From: Streptomyces sp. ISL-36
GTDB taxonomy: Bacteria > Actinomycetota > Actinomycetes > Streptomycetales > Streptomycetaceae
NCBI RefSeq assembly: GCF_018614205.1
Contig: NZ_JAGGOS010000141.1
Location: 1 to 43,150 of the forward strand
Length of the DNA: 43,150 nt
Direction: 5' to 3'
Numbering within the stretch: position 1 is the stretch's first letter; each line of letters starts with the position of its first letter. The notes under the pieces are model-generated. The model worked only from the letters and a program-made list of their open reading frames with translations, ran no database searches and was not told the DNA's origin. Of this stretch, positions 32,754 through 40,994 are shown piece by piece. Made by a program: the position numbers and the translations under genes.

Positions 32754-32768
32754 CTGACGGCCCGTCAG
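32754..32768. promoter_or_regulatory. Palindromic operator, regulon site 8
   Basis: CTGAC-GGCCC-GTCAG between divergent genes. Read on the minus strand its arm CTGACG is 18 bp from CAGAGT (32744-32739), a possible -10 for the SDR gene. Confidence 0.75.
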
Positions 32769-32805
32769 AGTAGGGGGCGCCATCCGACATGGGAAGGGGC
32801 TGGGA

Positions 32806-33639
32806 GTGAGCGAGGAGACGCGCAGCGAGACGTACGGGGAGCTGGCCGCCGTAGGGCCCTACGGGGTGCGCCCCGGCCATGCGCTGATCACCATGGTCGA
32901 ACCGCACCCAGGGCACGAGTACGCGTACAACCGCTGGTACGAGGACGACCACTACTACGCCGGGGCGATGGCGATGCCGTGGATGTACGCGGGCCGCCGC
33001 TGGGTCGCCACGCGCGAACTCCAGGAACTGCGCGTCCCGGAGAAGTCCGCGGTCGCCCAGCCCGTCACGGCCGGCTGCTACCTCTCCACCTACTGGATCG
33101 CCGAGGGCCGCTACGACGACCACATGAAGTGGACCGTCGCCATCAACAAGCGCCTGAACCGCGACGCCCGGGTCCACCACCACCGTACGCACGTCTTCAC
33201 GGCCTTCCAGGACCACGAGGCGACCGTGTACCGGGACGGGGCGGCCGGACCGCGCGACGTCCACGCCCTCGACCACCCCTACGCGGGCCTGATCCTCCAG
33301 GTGATCGACACCGAGGGGCCGGAGCGGCGGACGGAGCTGCTCGAACGGCTGCGCTCGCGCGAGCTGCCCCGGCGCCTCGCCGGCTCTCCGGCGGCGATGG
33401 TCACCGTCTTCCGGCCGACACCGCTGCCGGGGGACCGGATGACGTACGTGAAGCAGGTCGAGGGCGTCGACACCCGGCTGACCCTGCTGTGGTTCCTGGA
33501 GCGCGACCCGCGCACCTGCTGGTCCGCCCACTTCGCCGACCTGGACACGATCGCCGGGGAGGCCGGCCGGGTCGAGCTGGTGGCGCCGTTCGTCCCGACG
33601 GTGCCGGGCACGGACCGGTACGTGGACCAGCTGCGCTGA
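32806..33639 (+). CDS. Unknown protein, two-domain ferredoxin-like (EthD/Dabb-like look)
   Basis: 277 residues, GTG start with GGAAGGGG upstream. I do not recognise a named family. The sequence has two halves that each begin with a strand and an acidic helix: HALITMVEPHPGHEYAYNRWYEDDHYYAG (residues ~25-53) and, later, RLTLLWFLERD. The NRWYEDDHYYAGAMAMPWM segment resembles the EthD/Dabb 'N-x-W-Y-x-x-x-H' pattern of alpha+beta barrel proteins that assist oxidation or degradation pathways. HHHRTHVF is another His cluster near 125. Control by operator site 8 together with the SDR points to a role in the same catabolic pathway. Confidence 0.7.
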   Translation: MSEETRSETYGELAAVGPYGVRPGHALITMVEPHPGHEYAYNRWYEDDHYYAGAMAMPWMYAGRRWVATRELQELRVPEKSAVAQPVTAGCYLSTYWIAEGRYDDHMKWTVAINKRLNRDARVHHHRTHVFTAFQDHEATVYRDGAAGPRDVHALDHPYAGLILQVIDTEGPERRTELLERLRSRELPRRLAGSPAAMVTVFRPTPLPGDRMTYVKQVEGVDTRLTLLWFLERDPRTCWSAHFADLDTIAGEAGRVELVAPFVPTVPGTDRYVDQLR

Positions 33640-33650
33640 TCTCGGCGTCG

Positions 33651-33790
33651 CCGAGAGGGCCGGACTCGGTCTCGCGGAGAGGGCCGGGACCGGTGTCGGG
33701 GAGAGGTTGGACGGCCGCCCCGGAACCGGTGTCCTGGAGGCGGCCGGAACCGGGGCCGTGGAGACGGCTGAGCGCCGTGCCTCGGATACG
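33651..33790. repeat. Imperfect ~24-bp repeats between genes
   Basis: About four to five degenerate units, e.g. CCGAGAGGGCCGGACTCGG (from 33651) and CGGAGAGGGCCGGGACCGG (from 33675), then diverged copies. Non-coding spacer after the unknown gene; origin unclear. Confidence 0.55.
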
Positions 33791-33845
33791 GCCGAGCCCC
33801 CTCGGCCAGGACGGCGGACCGGACGAGAGGGCTCTTTCCGTGGTG

Positions 33846-33859
33846 CTGAGTGAACTCAG
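33846..33859. terminator. Palindrome at the 3' end of the DUF397 gene
   Basis: CTGAGT-GA-ACTCAG, perfect 6-bp arms, overlapping the DUF397 stop codon; may serve as a short terminator stem. Confidence 0.35.
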
Positions 33860-34056
33860 AGAGTCCCGGTGGTGACTTCGCCGACGAAGGCGTTCCACGA
33901 CCCCGACCCGAAAGCGATGGACGGACCCTCGGGGGCCTTGGAGTCCCGGACCGCAATCGATGCCACGACGGGGGACTTGACTTCGACGCAGGCCCCGTTT
34001 CCGCCGGAATAGGAGGACTTCGTCCAGGTGTCCTGAGCGCCCTGAATAATCGCCAT
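33856..34056 (-). CDS. DUF397 protein (WhiJ-like partner)
   Basis: 66 residues from ATG 34056. Typical DUF397: TWTKSSYSGGNGACVEV (about 10-26), then VAVRDSK-type and W-x-x-FV elements. DUF397 proteins usually accompany XRE/DUF5753 regulators in streptomycetes and are thought to modulate them, in the way of the whiJ locus. Here the XRE gene ends 244 bp upstream on the same strand. Confidence 0.9.
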   Translation of the reverse strand: MAIIQGAQDTWTKSSYSGGNGACVEVKSPVVASIAVRDSKAPEGPSIAFGSGSWNAFVGEVTTGTL

Positions 34057-34300
34057 GTTCTTAGCTCCGGTTCTGCCAGTAGTGTGTCGCGCCAACGTTC
34101 TTGCTGGCGTGATCGACGCTACTCGCCGGTCCCGTCGCGTGGGGGCGGCGTTCACCCGACCGGATGGCATATTCCAGCTGGCCTTCCGCTGGAACAAGGC
34201 CGGGGTGTACCGTACCGACCTCTTCCTCCGGCGGGCTGTCCGTATGACGGCATTCACCCGCGAATCGGAGAATTCGGAAATCTGCCGACCTTGTCGCCGG

Positions 34301-35161
34301 TCAAATGGCGGCGTACGCCTTCGCGATGTCCGAGATGAACTCCCGGGTCTGCTCGACATTCAGGGCCTGCGCCCGCAGGTGTTCGTACATCACGCTGTAC
34401 TTGGCGACGTCCTGGGCCTTCTCCAGATACAGGTCGCTCGTCACGCCCTCGATGTAGACGACGCTGGAGTCGGACGTGTCGGGGAATTCCAGGATCGCGT
34501 AATGTCCGCTGATTCCCGGATGCGCGCCCATGTCGAACGGCAGCACCTGCACGGTGACGTGCGGCAGATGCGACTGCTCGACGAGATGCTCCAACTGCTC
34601 GATCATCAGCTGCTTGTTGCCGACGATCCGGCGCAGCGCGCCCTCGTCGATCACCGCCCACAGCCGCAGCGGGCGCTCCTCGTCCTTGATCCGGTCCTGC
34701 CGCCGGGTGCGGACCGTGACCCGCTTGTCGATGTCGGCCGGGGCGGACTCCGGCAGCGCGCCGCTGATCACCGCCTCCGCGTAGCCGTGCGTCTGCAGCA
34801 GGCCGGGGATGATCTGCGGCTCGTACACCCGCAGGCTCTCCGCGTCCGTCTCCAGGCCGATGTAGACGCTGTACGGGATGTCGCCGAAGGCGTGCCACCA
34901 GCCCTGCTGGCGCGAGTCCTTGGCCATCTGCATCAGCGACTCGACGACCCGCTCGTCCTCGACCTCGTACACCCCGCAGAGGTCGCGGACATCACGCTGA
35001 CTGATCGAGCGACGACCGTTCTCGAGGCGGCTGATCTTGGACTGCGAGACCAGAAGACGCTCGGCCACCTGCTCGGCCGTCATGTTCTTCTGCTCCCGGA
35101 GCCGGCGCAGCTCCTGGCCCAATCGGCGTCGCCTGACGGTGGGATTGACGTTGGACGCCAC
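34301..35161 (-). CDS. XRE-family regulator with DUF5753 domain (WhiJ-like)
   Basis: 286 residues, GTG start at 35161 with GGAGGTG upstream. The N-terminal helix-turn-helix lies at residues ~12-70 (LGQELRRLREQKNMTAEQVA, SQSKISRLENGRR). The DUF5753 sensor domain covers ~100-280 (YEPQIIPGLLQTHGYAEAV; LRRIVGNKQLMIEQLEHL; VTVQVLPFDMGAHPG). Such regulators with a DUF397 partner repress or tune development and antibiotic genes in Streptomyces. The ligand is unknown. Confidence 0.92.
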   Translation of the reverse strand: MASNVNPTVRRRRLGQELRRLREQKNMTAEQVAERLLVSQSKISRLENGRRSISQRDVRDLCGVYEVEDERVVESLMQMAKDSRQQGWWHAFGDIPYSVYIGLETDAESLRVYEPQIIPGLLQTHGYAEAVISGALPESAPADIDKRVTVRTRRQDRIKDEERPLRLWAVIDEGALRRIVGNKQLMIEQLEHLVEQSHLPHVTVQVLPFDMGAHPGISGHYAILEFPDTSDSSVVYIEGVTSDLYLEKAQDVAKYSVMYEHLRAQALNVEQTREFISDIAKAYAAI

Positions 35162-35279
35162 GGAAACTGCACCTCCGGCTGTCGGCTGCGTAGCTGTGAG
35201 TATCTACTGCTTGGCAGACTGCCACCAAAGGTGTGGTGTGCGCTGGGAAATGGCCACAACGCTGGGGAAACGCGCGTGG

Positions 35280-35306
35280 GCGGGACGGTCGTGACGACCG
35301 TCCCGC
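35280..35306. terminator. Hairpin between GPP34 and XRE genes
   Basis: Perfect 12-bp stem (GCGGGACGGTCG / CGACCGTCCCGC), 3-base loop TGA. It separates the GPP34 gene from the XRE gene on the minus strand, so these are likely separate transcripts. Confidence 0.75.
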
Positions 35307-35363
35307 ACACGCCTGCGGCTCCCGGAGTGGTTCTTGTCGGCCCGGTCGCGCGGGCTCGCCGGC

Positions 35364-36086
35364 TCAGTGCACGGCGGCGCGGACCATGCCACCGCGGCGG
35401 GGCTGCTCGGGGACGCCCGCGGGACGTCCGCCACCCGTCGCGGAGTTACGGCGCGGCTGGGCGGCCACACCGTTCTGGACGTCCATCACGGCATGCGCCA
35501 CGAGGCCGCCCATGGGGTCGTGCCGGATCAGATCGCGCAGCCGGGACCGCGACGACCGTCCTTCGTTCCCCGGGTACAGGTGCTTGCCGAGACCGACCGC
35601 GTGGGCCAGCGCGGCGAGCGCCGCGGTCCGCGGGTCCGGCGGTACGCCGGTGCGGATCGCACTGTCCAGCCGGGCTCTGATCTCCCGGCTGATCGCCGTC
35701 TCCGTCGCTTGGTAGCGCGTCGTCGGCAGCACCCCGCACATGTGGGTCTCCACGGCATGCACCATGCCGCATCGCTCCAGATGCGAGAGATACGTCTGGC
35801 GGAGCCCCAGTCGGGGTCCGCCGATCCAGTGGACGGCCCGAACCGGGCTGCCGCGTCTGCGCAGCAGTTCCAGTGCGGAGTCCAGAGTCGGATCTCCGGT
35901 CGGCCGTGGCATCACCACGGCGATACGATCCCCGTCAGGGGCTATCCGTCCCGCCAGAGCCAGCTCCACTAGCTGTGCTCCGGCGAGGCCCAGGTCGAGC
36001 GACTGCGGCTGCGCTGTGGTACCCGTGGCCGGGTCCAGAGCGAGCAGCAGAAGCTCCTCCGGAAGTGTTCTGCGGCTCCTGCCCAT
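35364..36086 (-). CDS. GPP34 (GOLPH3/VPS74-fold) family protein
   Basis: 240 residues from ATG 36086 (GGAGG before it). TLPEELLLLALDPATG at residues ~6-21 and LVELALAGRIAPDGDRI at ~39-55 are hallmark segments of the GPP34 fold, which in eukaryotes binds phosphoinositides at the Golgi. In actinobacteria many paralogues exist with unknown role, perhaps at the membrane. Pairing with XRE/DUF397 is only positional. Divergent from the carboxypeptidase gene. Confidence 0.87.
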   Translation of the reverse strand: MGRSRRTLPEELLLLALDPATGTTAQPQSLDLGLAGAQLVELALAGRIAPDGDRIAVVMPRPTGDPTLDSALELLRRRGSPVRAVHWIGGPRLGLRQTYLSHLERCGMVHAVETHMCGVLPTTRYQATETAISREIRARLDSAIRTGVPPDPRTAALAALAHAVGLGKHLYPGNEGRSSRSRLRDLIRHDPMGGLVAHAVMDVQNGVAAQPRRNSATGGGRPAGVPEQPRRGGMVRAAVH

Positions 36087-36276
36087 CCATGCCTCCCCGC
36101 GTGGATGAGTCACAGGGTGACCCCTCTCACATTCATCTGTCGAGAGTGCCTGGGTGGTTCGTACGGGAACCAGTAGGTATGTCGTTCTCGTCTAGCACGG
36201 GGGCCAAGGGGTTCACACAGGACACTGGTACACGGTTCGGACGTACGCATGACGTATGACGCATGGAGGAGGCACG

Positions 36277-38628
36277 GTGGCGGGCGAGTCCCCCGACAAG
36301 GCGGAGCAGGAGTCCTCGGGGTCTTCAGGGGCTTCGGCGGAGACGACTCCGGCGGGCGGCCGGGATCCGCGGCTCTCCGTGCTTCGTGAGCCGCAGGCGT
36401 CGGAAACGGCGTCGGGAACGACGTCCGGCACGGCGTCGGCGGTTCAGATCGACCAGCCGACGGCCGTCTTCAAGACCCTGGCCCCGCGCACCTCGGACGA
36501 CGACGCCGCACCGGCACCGCCCGAGGCGGAGACGGAGGCTGCGGCGACGGAGGCTGCGGAGGACGCCACGGCGGACGAGGTGGCGGAGTCCACGACGGAC
36601 GACTCGGTGGACGACTCGGTGGACGTCTCGGTGGACGACGCTCCCGAGGCCGGGGGCGACCGTCTGCGGGCGGCGGTGGCGGCGTGGGTCGCCTCCGGCG
36701 ACGAGGAGTCGTCGCGGCCGGACGAGGCCGAGGGCGACGTCGAGGCCAAGGCCGAGGAGGCCGAGGGCGCTCCGGCGGCACCCGAAGGCACCGACACGGC
36801 CGAGGGGGCCTGGTTCGCGGCGCGGAAGCCGGCTGAGGCCGAGCCGGAGCCTGTTGTCGACCCCGACCCCGACCCCGAGCCCGAGGACGCGCCGGAGGCT
36901 GTCGCCGAGCCCGACCCGGAGACCGACCCGGAGCCCGACGCCGAGCCCGAGCCCGTCGATCAGCCCACCACCATGTTCAAGGCGGTGCGGCCGCCCGTCG
37001 TGGATCAGCCGACGACCGCGCTGAAGCTCCCGCCGCTGCCGAAGACGCCGGACTCTCCCGAACCCGGCACCAAGCCCGTCGCCGAACCCGCTTCGAAGCC
37101 CGCCGCGGAATCTCCCGCCGAGCGCACGAGCAAGTTCGTGGCCCTGCGCCCGGACATCCCCAAGGCACCGACAGCACCGACAGCACCGACAGCACCGACA
37201 GCGCCGACAGCGCCCGCACGGCCCGCGGCGCCCGGTACGCCGGCCGCGCCCGCGGCGAAGGCCCCTGCGGCCCCGGCGCCCACCCCCGTACCCCCGCCGT
37301 CCCTCACCGAGGCCGAGCGGACCAGGCAGCAGCCGATGCCGCCGCTACCTCCGCTGGACCTGCTGGCGGAGCTGACGAACACCCCGCCCCCGCCGCAGAC
37401 GGCGCTGCGCACCACCGTCCGGCGGGTGCGGATCTGGACGCCGCTGGTCATCCTTCTCCTGATCATCTTTGCGATCGTACAGTTCGTGCGGCCGCTGCCC
37501 CCGCCTGTTCTGAGCCTTTCCACGGCCCCCACCTTCACCTTCGCGGGCGGGGAGCTGAACATGCCCTGGCCCACCGAGGGCCAGGGCGCCGCCGAGGTCG
37601 AGGGCGTCGGTTCGCTCGGGACGTACGGGGCCCAGAAGCCCGCCCCGATCGCGAGTGTCGCCAAGACGATGACGGCGTACGTGATCCTCCGCGACCACCC
37701 CGTCAAGGGGAACGAGTCCGGTCCGGAGATCACGGTCGACCAGAAGGCCGGCGAGCAGGCCAAGGCCAAGGACGAGTCGACGGCGGCGATCAAGGAGGGG
37801 CAGCAGTACACGGAGAAGGAGCTGCTCCAGCTCCTCATGATCCCGTCCGGCAACAACGTGGCCCGGCTGCTGGCCCGCTGGGACGCCGGTACGGAGGCCG
37901 CGTTCGTCGAGAAGATGAACGTGGCCGCCAAGGACCTCGGCATGACGGACTCCGTCTACACCGACCCGTCCGGTCTGCAGGCGACCACCGTCTCCACCCC
38001 GCAGGACCAGCTGAAGCTGGCGAAGGCGGTCATGCAGTACGACGTGTTCCGGGAGATCGTGAACATGCCGAACCTCACCGTCGACGGCATCCCGGGCCAG
38101 ATCGAGAACAACAACAACATCCTGCTCAAGCCGGGTGTCAGCGGTATCAAGACCGGCTCCTCCACGCCGGCCGGCGGCAACCTGCTCTGGGCCGCGAACA
38201 CCGTGATCGACGGCAAGAACCGCCGCATCCTCGGTGTCGTGATGGGGGCGAAGGACGCCGACCAGCTCCACAAGAAGCTCCAGCTGGCGATCGACTACAG
38301 CCTGAAGCTGATCCAGCAGGCCCAGAAGGACGTCACCTCCGCCGCCGTCGTCCGCAAGGGCCAGGTCGTCGGCTACGTCGACGACGGGCTCGGCGGCAGG
38401 ACCCCGGTGATCGCGACCAAGGAGCTCAAGGCCATCGGCTGGCCGGGCCTGAAGGTGAACCTGGAGCTGACCGACGGCGGAAAGACCGTGCCGCACTCCG
38501 CCGCGAAGGGTGACGTCGTCGGCCAGGTGTCGATCGGCACCGGCACCGGCAAGGTCAGCGCTCCCGTCGCCCTCCAGTCGGACCTGGTGGAGCCGGGCTT
38601 CGACAAGAAGCTGACCCGTCTGGGCTGA
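36277..38628 (+). CDS. D-alanyl-D-alanine carboxypeptidase with long disordered cytoplasmic region
   Basis: 783 residues from GTG 36277, which has GGAGGAGG at the right distance (an upstream ATG at 36256 lacks one). Residues 1-385 are acidic/Pro/Ala-rich and disordered. A single transmembrane helix (about 386-404) puts the S11 peptidase domain outside. Active-site motifs: SVAK (Ser460, Lys463), SGN (524-526), KTG (625-627). It trims the terminal D-Ala of peptidoglycan stem peptides. The tail repeats the motif DQPT-x-x-FK-like at Asp59, Asp228 and Asp243. Length is twice that of typical PBP5 enzymes because of the tail. Confidence 0.9.
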   Translation: MAGESPDKAEQESSGSSGASAETTPAGGRDPRLSVLREPQASETASGTTSGTASAVQIDQPTAVFKTLAPRTSDDDAAPAPPEAETEAAATEAAEDATADEVAESTTDDSVDDSVDVSVDDAPEAGGDRLRAAVAAWVASGDEESSRPDEAEGDVEAKAEEAEGAPAAPEGTDTAEGAWFAARKPAEAEPEPVVDPDPDPEPEDAPEAVAEPDPETDPEPDAEPEPVDQPTTMFKAVRPPVVDQPTTALKLPPLPKTPDSPEPGTKPVAEPASKPAAESPAERTSKFVALRPDIPKAPTAPTAPTAPTAPTAPARPAAPGTPAAPAAKAPAAPAPTPVPPPSLTEAERTRQQPMPPLPPLDLLAELTNTPPPPQTALRTTVRRVRIWTPLVILLLIIFAIVQFVRPLPPPVLSLSTAPTFTFAGGELNMPWPTEGQGAAEVEGVGSLGTYGAQKPAPIASVAKTMTAYVILRDHPVKGNESGPEITVDQKAGEQAKAKDESTAAIKEGQQYTEKELLQLLMIPSGNNVARLLARWDAGTEAAFVEKMNVAAKDLGMTDSVYTDPSGLQATTVSTPQDQLKLAKAVMQYDVFREIVNMPNLTVDGIPGQIENNNNILLKPGVSGIKTGSSTPAGGNLLWAANTVIDGKNRRILGVVMGAKDADQLHKKLQLAIDYSLKLIQQAQKDVTSAAVVRKGQVVGYVDDGLGGRTPVIATKELKAIGWPGLKVNLELTDGGKTVPHSAAKGDVVGQVSIGTGTGKVSAPVALQSDLVEPGFDKKLTRLG
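37165..37209 (+). repeat. 9-bp tandem repeat coding for APT
   Basis: Four copies of GCACCGACA and one of GCGCCGACA, coding Ala-Pro-Thr units in the cytoplasmic region of the carboxypeptidase. Likely variable in copy number. Confidence 0.85.
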
Positions 38629-38647
38629 CCGCCCGGGCCGACGTGAC

Positions 38648-38673
38648 GGGCGCCCCGGTCCTCCGGGGCGCCC
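38648..38673 (+). terminator. Hairpin after the carboxypeptidase gene
   Basis: Perfect 11-bp stem (GGGCGCCCCGG / CCGGGGCGCCC) with loop TCCT, 19 bp after the stop. Confidence 0.8.
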
Positions 38674-38734
38674 AGCTGTTAGCGTTCCGACAGACCATGC
38701 GCATGCGCGAAGGGCAGCACGGGAGAGGGCCGCA

Positions 38735-40573
38735 GTGACCACCGCCGAGCCGACACGCGCCGACGAAGCCGCGCAGACGCGAGCCCCTGCGCCGGCGCGA
38801 ATAAACCTCCCGGCCCCCCGGCCGCCCATCGAGCCACCGCCCGGGCCCCCGCACCCTCCGCGCCGCAGACGCCGCTATCCCGTCATGATCGCGACGGGCC
38901 TCGCGGCGCTCACCCACGTCCTGTGGTTCTTCCTGTTCGCGAACAGCGGCGGCGACCTCGCCGCCCAGGACGCGTGGGCCGAGTTCGTGGGACGGCACCC
39001 GGACTCCGCGTACAACCTCGCCTGGTACGGAGGGATGCACCCGGTCTCGTACAGCGTGATCTCGCCGTACGTGATGTCGGTGCTCGGCGTGCGCTCGACG
39101 ATGATGATCGCCGGCACGGTCTCGGCCGGTCTGACGGCGCTGATCCTGGTCCGGGTACGGGCGGTCCGCAATCCGCTGGCGTGCTCGCTGGCGGGGGTCT
39201 TCGCTTTCCTGTGCAACGCCCTGTCGGGGCGTGTGACGTTCGGGCTGGGCATGATGTTCGCCCTGGGCTCGGTCGCCGCCGTCTTCTGCTGGCCGTACCG
39301 CTGGCGCCGCAGACGGTGGGCGAAGGCCGCCGTCGCCGCCCCGCTGGCCGGTCTCGCGACCGCCTGCAGCCCGGTGGCCGGGCTCTTCCTCGGGGTCGCG
39401 GCGGCGGCGCTCTTCCTCAACAAGCGGCGCCCGGGCGCGTACGCCCTCGGCCTCGCGCCGGTGGCGGTCGTCGCCGTCTCCTCCTGGCTGTTCCCCTTCT
39501 CCGGTACGCAGCCGATGTCGCTGGGGTCGACCGCGCTGCCGTTCCTCTTCGGGGTGCTCGTCCTCGTGCTCGTCCCGCGCGACTGGCGCACGGTGCGTAC
39601 CGGGGCGGCCGTGTACTCCGCGGGCACGCTGCTGACCTGGCTGATCGACTCCCAGATCGGCTCGAACGTCTCGCGGCTCGTGATGCTCTTCGCGGGCGTC
39701 GTCCTCCTGGCGGCCCTGCCCTACACGGCCCCGCGGTCGCGTCGCTGGTACGCGATCGTGCTCGCCTTCGCCGGACTGAACTTCTGGATCGGCTTCAAGG
39801 GCGTCGACGACATGGTCCGTACCGCCCCGGACGCGTCCTGGGCGCGGGAGGTCGCGCCGCTGATCAACCAGCTGCAGGTGCGCGGGGCGGAGACGGCGCG
39901 GGTGGAGGTCGTCCCGGCCTCCAGCCACCGCGAGTCGTCCGCCCTCACCCCGTACATCAACCTTGCCCGGGGCTGGAACCGGCAGGCGGACATGGAGCGC
40001 AACCCGCTCTTCTACGACGACACGCTCAACGCCTCGAACTACCAGGACTGGCTGGACCGCTGGGCCGTGCACTACGTGGTGCTGCCGACGGGGGCGCCGG
40101 ACTCGGGGGCGGAGCGGGAGGCGGAGCTGGTCGGGGCCGGCCTGCCGTACCTGAAGCAGGTCTGGTCGGACGCCAACTGGCGCCTGTACGAGGTGGACAA
40201 CCCGACCCCGCTGGCCGATCCGCCGGCCGAGGTACGGCGAGCGGGCGCGAACGAGGTCGTGATCGAGGTCGACACGCCGGGGCGGGTGCTGATCCGTGTC
40301 CCGTACTCGCCATGGCTGGCCCTCCTCGACGAGAACGGCGGCAAGGTCGAACCCCCGGAGGAGACGGAGGCCTCGCGGACGGCCCGCGAGGCGTCGGAGA
40401 CGGAGCTCCCGAAGGTCTTCCTGAACGAGAACGGCTGCCTGCTGAAGGCGGAGGCGGACACGGAGGGCGACGAATGGACGGAACTGGTGGCCCCGAAGCC
40501 GGGCGTGTACCGCCTGGCGGCCCCGTACAAACTCTTCCCCCGCGGCACAGCCTGCCCGGACGAACTCCGCTGA
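38735..40573 (+). CDS. Polytopic membrane protein, GT-C/MFS-like in appearance
   Basis: 612 residues, GTG start with GGGAGAGG upstream. A Pro-rich cytoplasmic N-terminus (about 50 residues) precedes roughly 10-12 hydrophobic helices (residues ~50-355). A long extracytoplasmic C-terminal domain follows. The first loop has GGDLAAQDAWAEFVGRHPDS with GMHPVSYSVISPYV, a pattern like GT-C glycosyltransferase-like proteins, in which an acidic loop residue binds a lipid-linked sugar. No family can be named with certainty. It follows the carboxypeptidase, so a cell-envelope role is plausible. Confidence 0.75.
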   Translation: MTTAEPTRADEAAQTRAPAPARINLPAPRPPIEPPPGPPHPPRRRRRYPVMIATGLAALTHVLWFFLFANSGGDLAAQDAWAEFVGRHPDSAYNLAWYGGMHPVSYSVISPYVMSVLGVRSTMMIAGTVSAGLTALILVRVRAVRNPLACSLAGVFAFLCNALSGRVTFGLGMMFALGSVAAVFCWPYRWRRRRWAKAAVAAPLAGLATACSPVAGLFLGVAAAALFLNKRRPGAYALGLAPVAVVAVSSWLFPFSGTQPMSLGSTALPFLFGVLVLVLVPRDWRTVRTGAAVYSAGTLLTWLIDSQIGSNVSRLVMLFAGVVLLAALPYTAPRSRRWYAIVLAFAGLNFWIGFKGVDDMVRTAPDASWAREVAPLINQLQVRGAETARVEVVPASSHRESSALTPYINLARGWNRQADMERNPLFYDDTLNASNYQDWLDRWAVHYVVLPTGAPDSGAEREAELVGAGLPYLKQVWSDANWRLYEVDNPTPLADPPAEVRRAGANEVVIEVDTPGRVLIRVPYSPWLALLDENGGKVEPPEETEASRTAREASETELPKVFLNENGCLLKAEADTEGDEWTELVAPKPGVYRLAAPYKLFPRGTACPDELR

Positions 40574-40594
40574 CGGCCCCCCACTGACGAAGGG

Positions 40595-40617
40595 CACCTA
40601 CCGAGGGCCGGTAGGTG
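40595..40617. terminator. Hairpin after the polytopic membrane protein gene
   Basis: CACCTACCG-AGGGC-CGGTAGGTG, perfect 9-bp stem. Confidence 0.7.
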
Positions 40618-40727
40618 GCCTCTCCGCTTGTCCCGCCGCTGGTCTCGAATCTGCGACACCCGCTTTAGGAGCATGATCATAAGCTCACTCGTCTTGCCTG
40701 ATCCGGCTTGATGTTTCGCCGTTTTAG

Positions 40728-40986
40728 CAGGTCAGCGACCTGATAGGGGAAGACGGGGGGAGTGATCTTTCACGATCCTTCGCGGGTCTCCTTTGTCTTG
40801 CTGTTCCCATCAGGTTCCCAGCCGAGGGTATGGGGGACGGTCTTCAAGGGTTGGCAGAGGTATCTCCGCAGGTTCGTCGCCCAGCCGGGTTCCATTGAGC
40901 ACCGCAGATGCTTTGGAGGGGCGACAGGCTCTCGCTCCTTGGCCCGGGAATTGAGCCAGCGGCCGTTTCCGCAGGTCAGCCACCTG
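40728..40986. repeat. Two copies of palindrome CAGGT-N5-ACCTG
   Basis: CAGGTCAGCGACCTG at 40728-40742 and CAGGTCAGCCACCTG at 40972-40986, each with 5-bp arms. The second ends 8 bp before the CTAG at the left end of the IS element. Function unknown. Confidence 0.6.
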
Positions 40987-40994
40987 ACTACAGG

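Larger units (their letters stand above)
40574..40994. other. Intergenic region left of the IS element
   Basis: 421 bp without a supported gene. It holds a terminator stem (40595-40617), two copies of CAGGTCAG(C/G)(C/G)ACCTG (annotated), and a stretch at ~40650-40680 whose reverse complement (CTCCTAAAGCGGGTGTCGCA) resembles a tRNA anticodon arm and variable loop. Confidence 0.5.
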
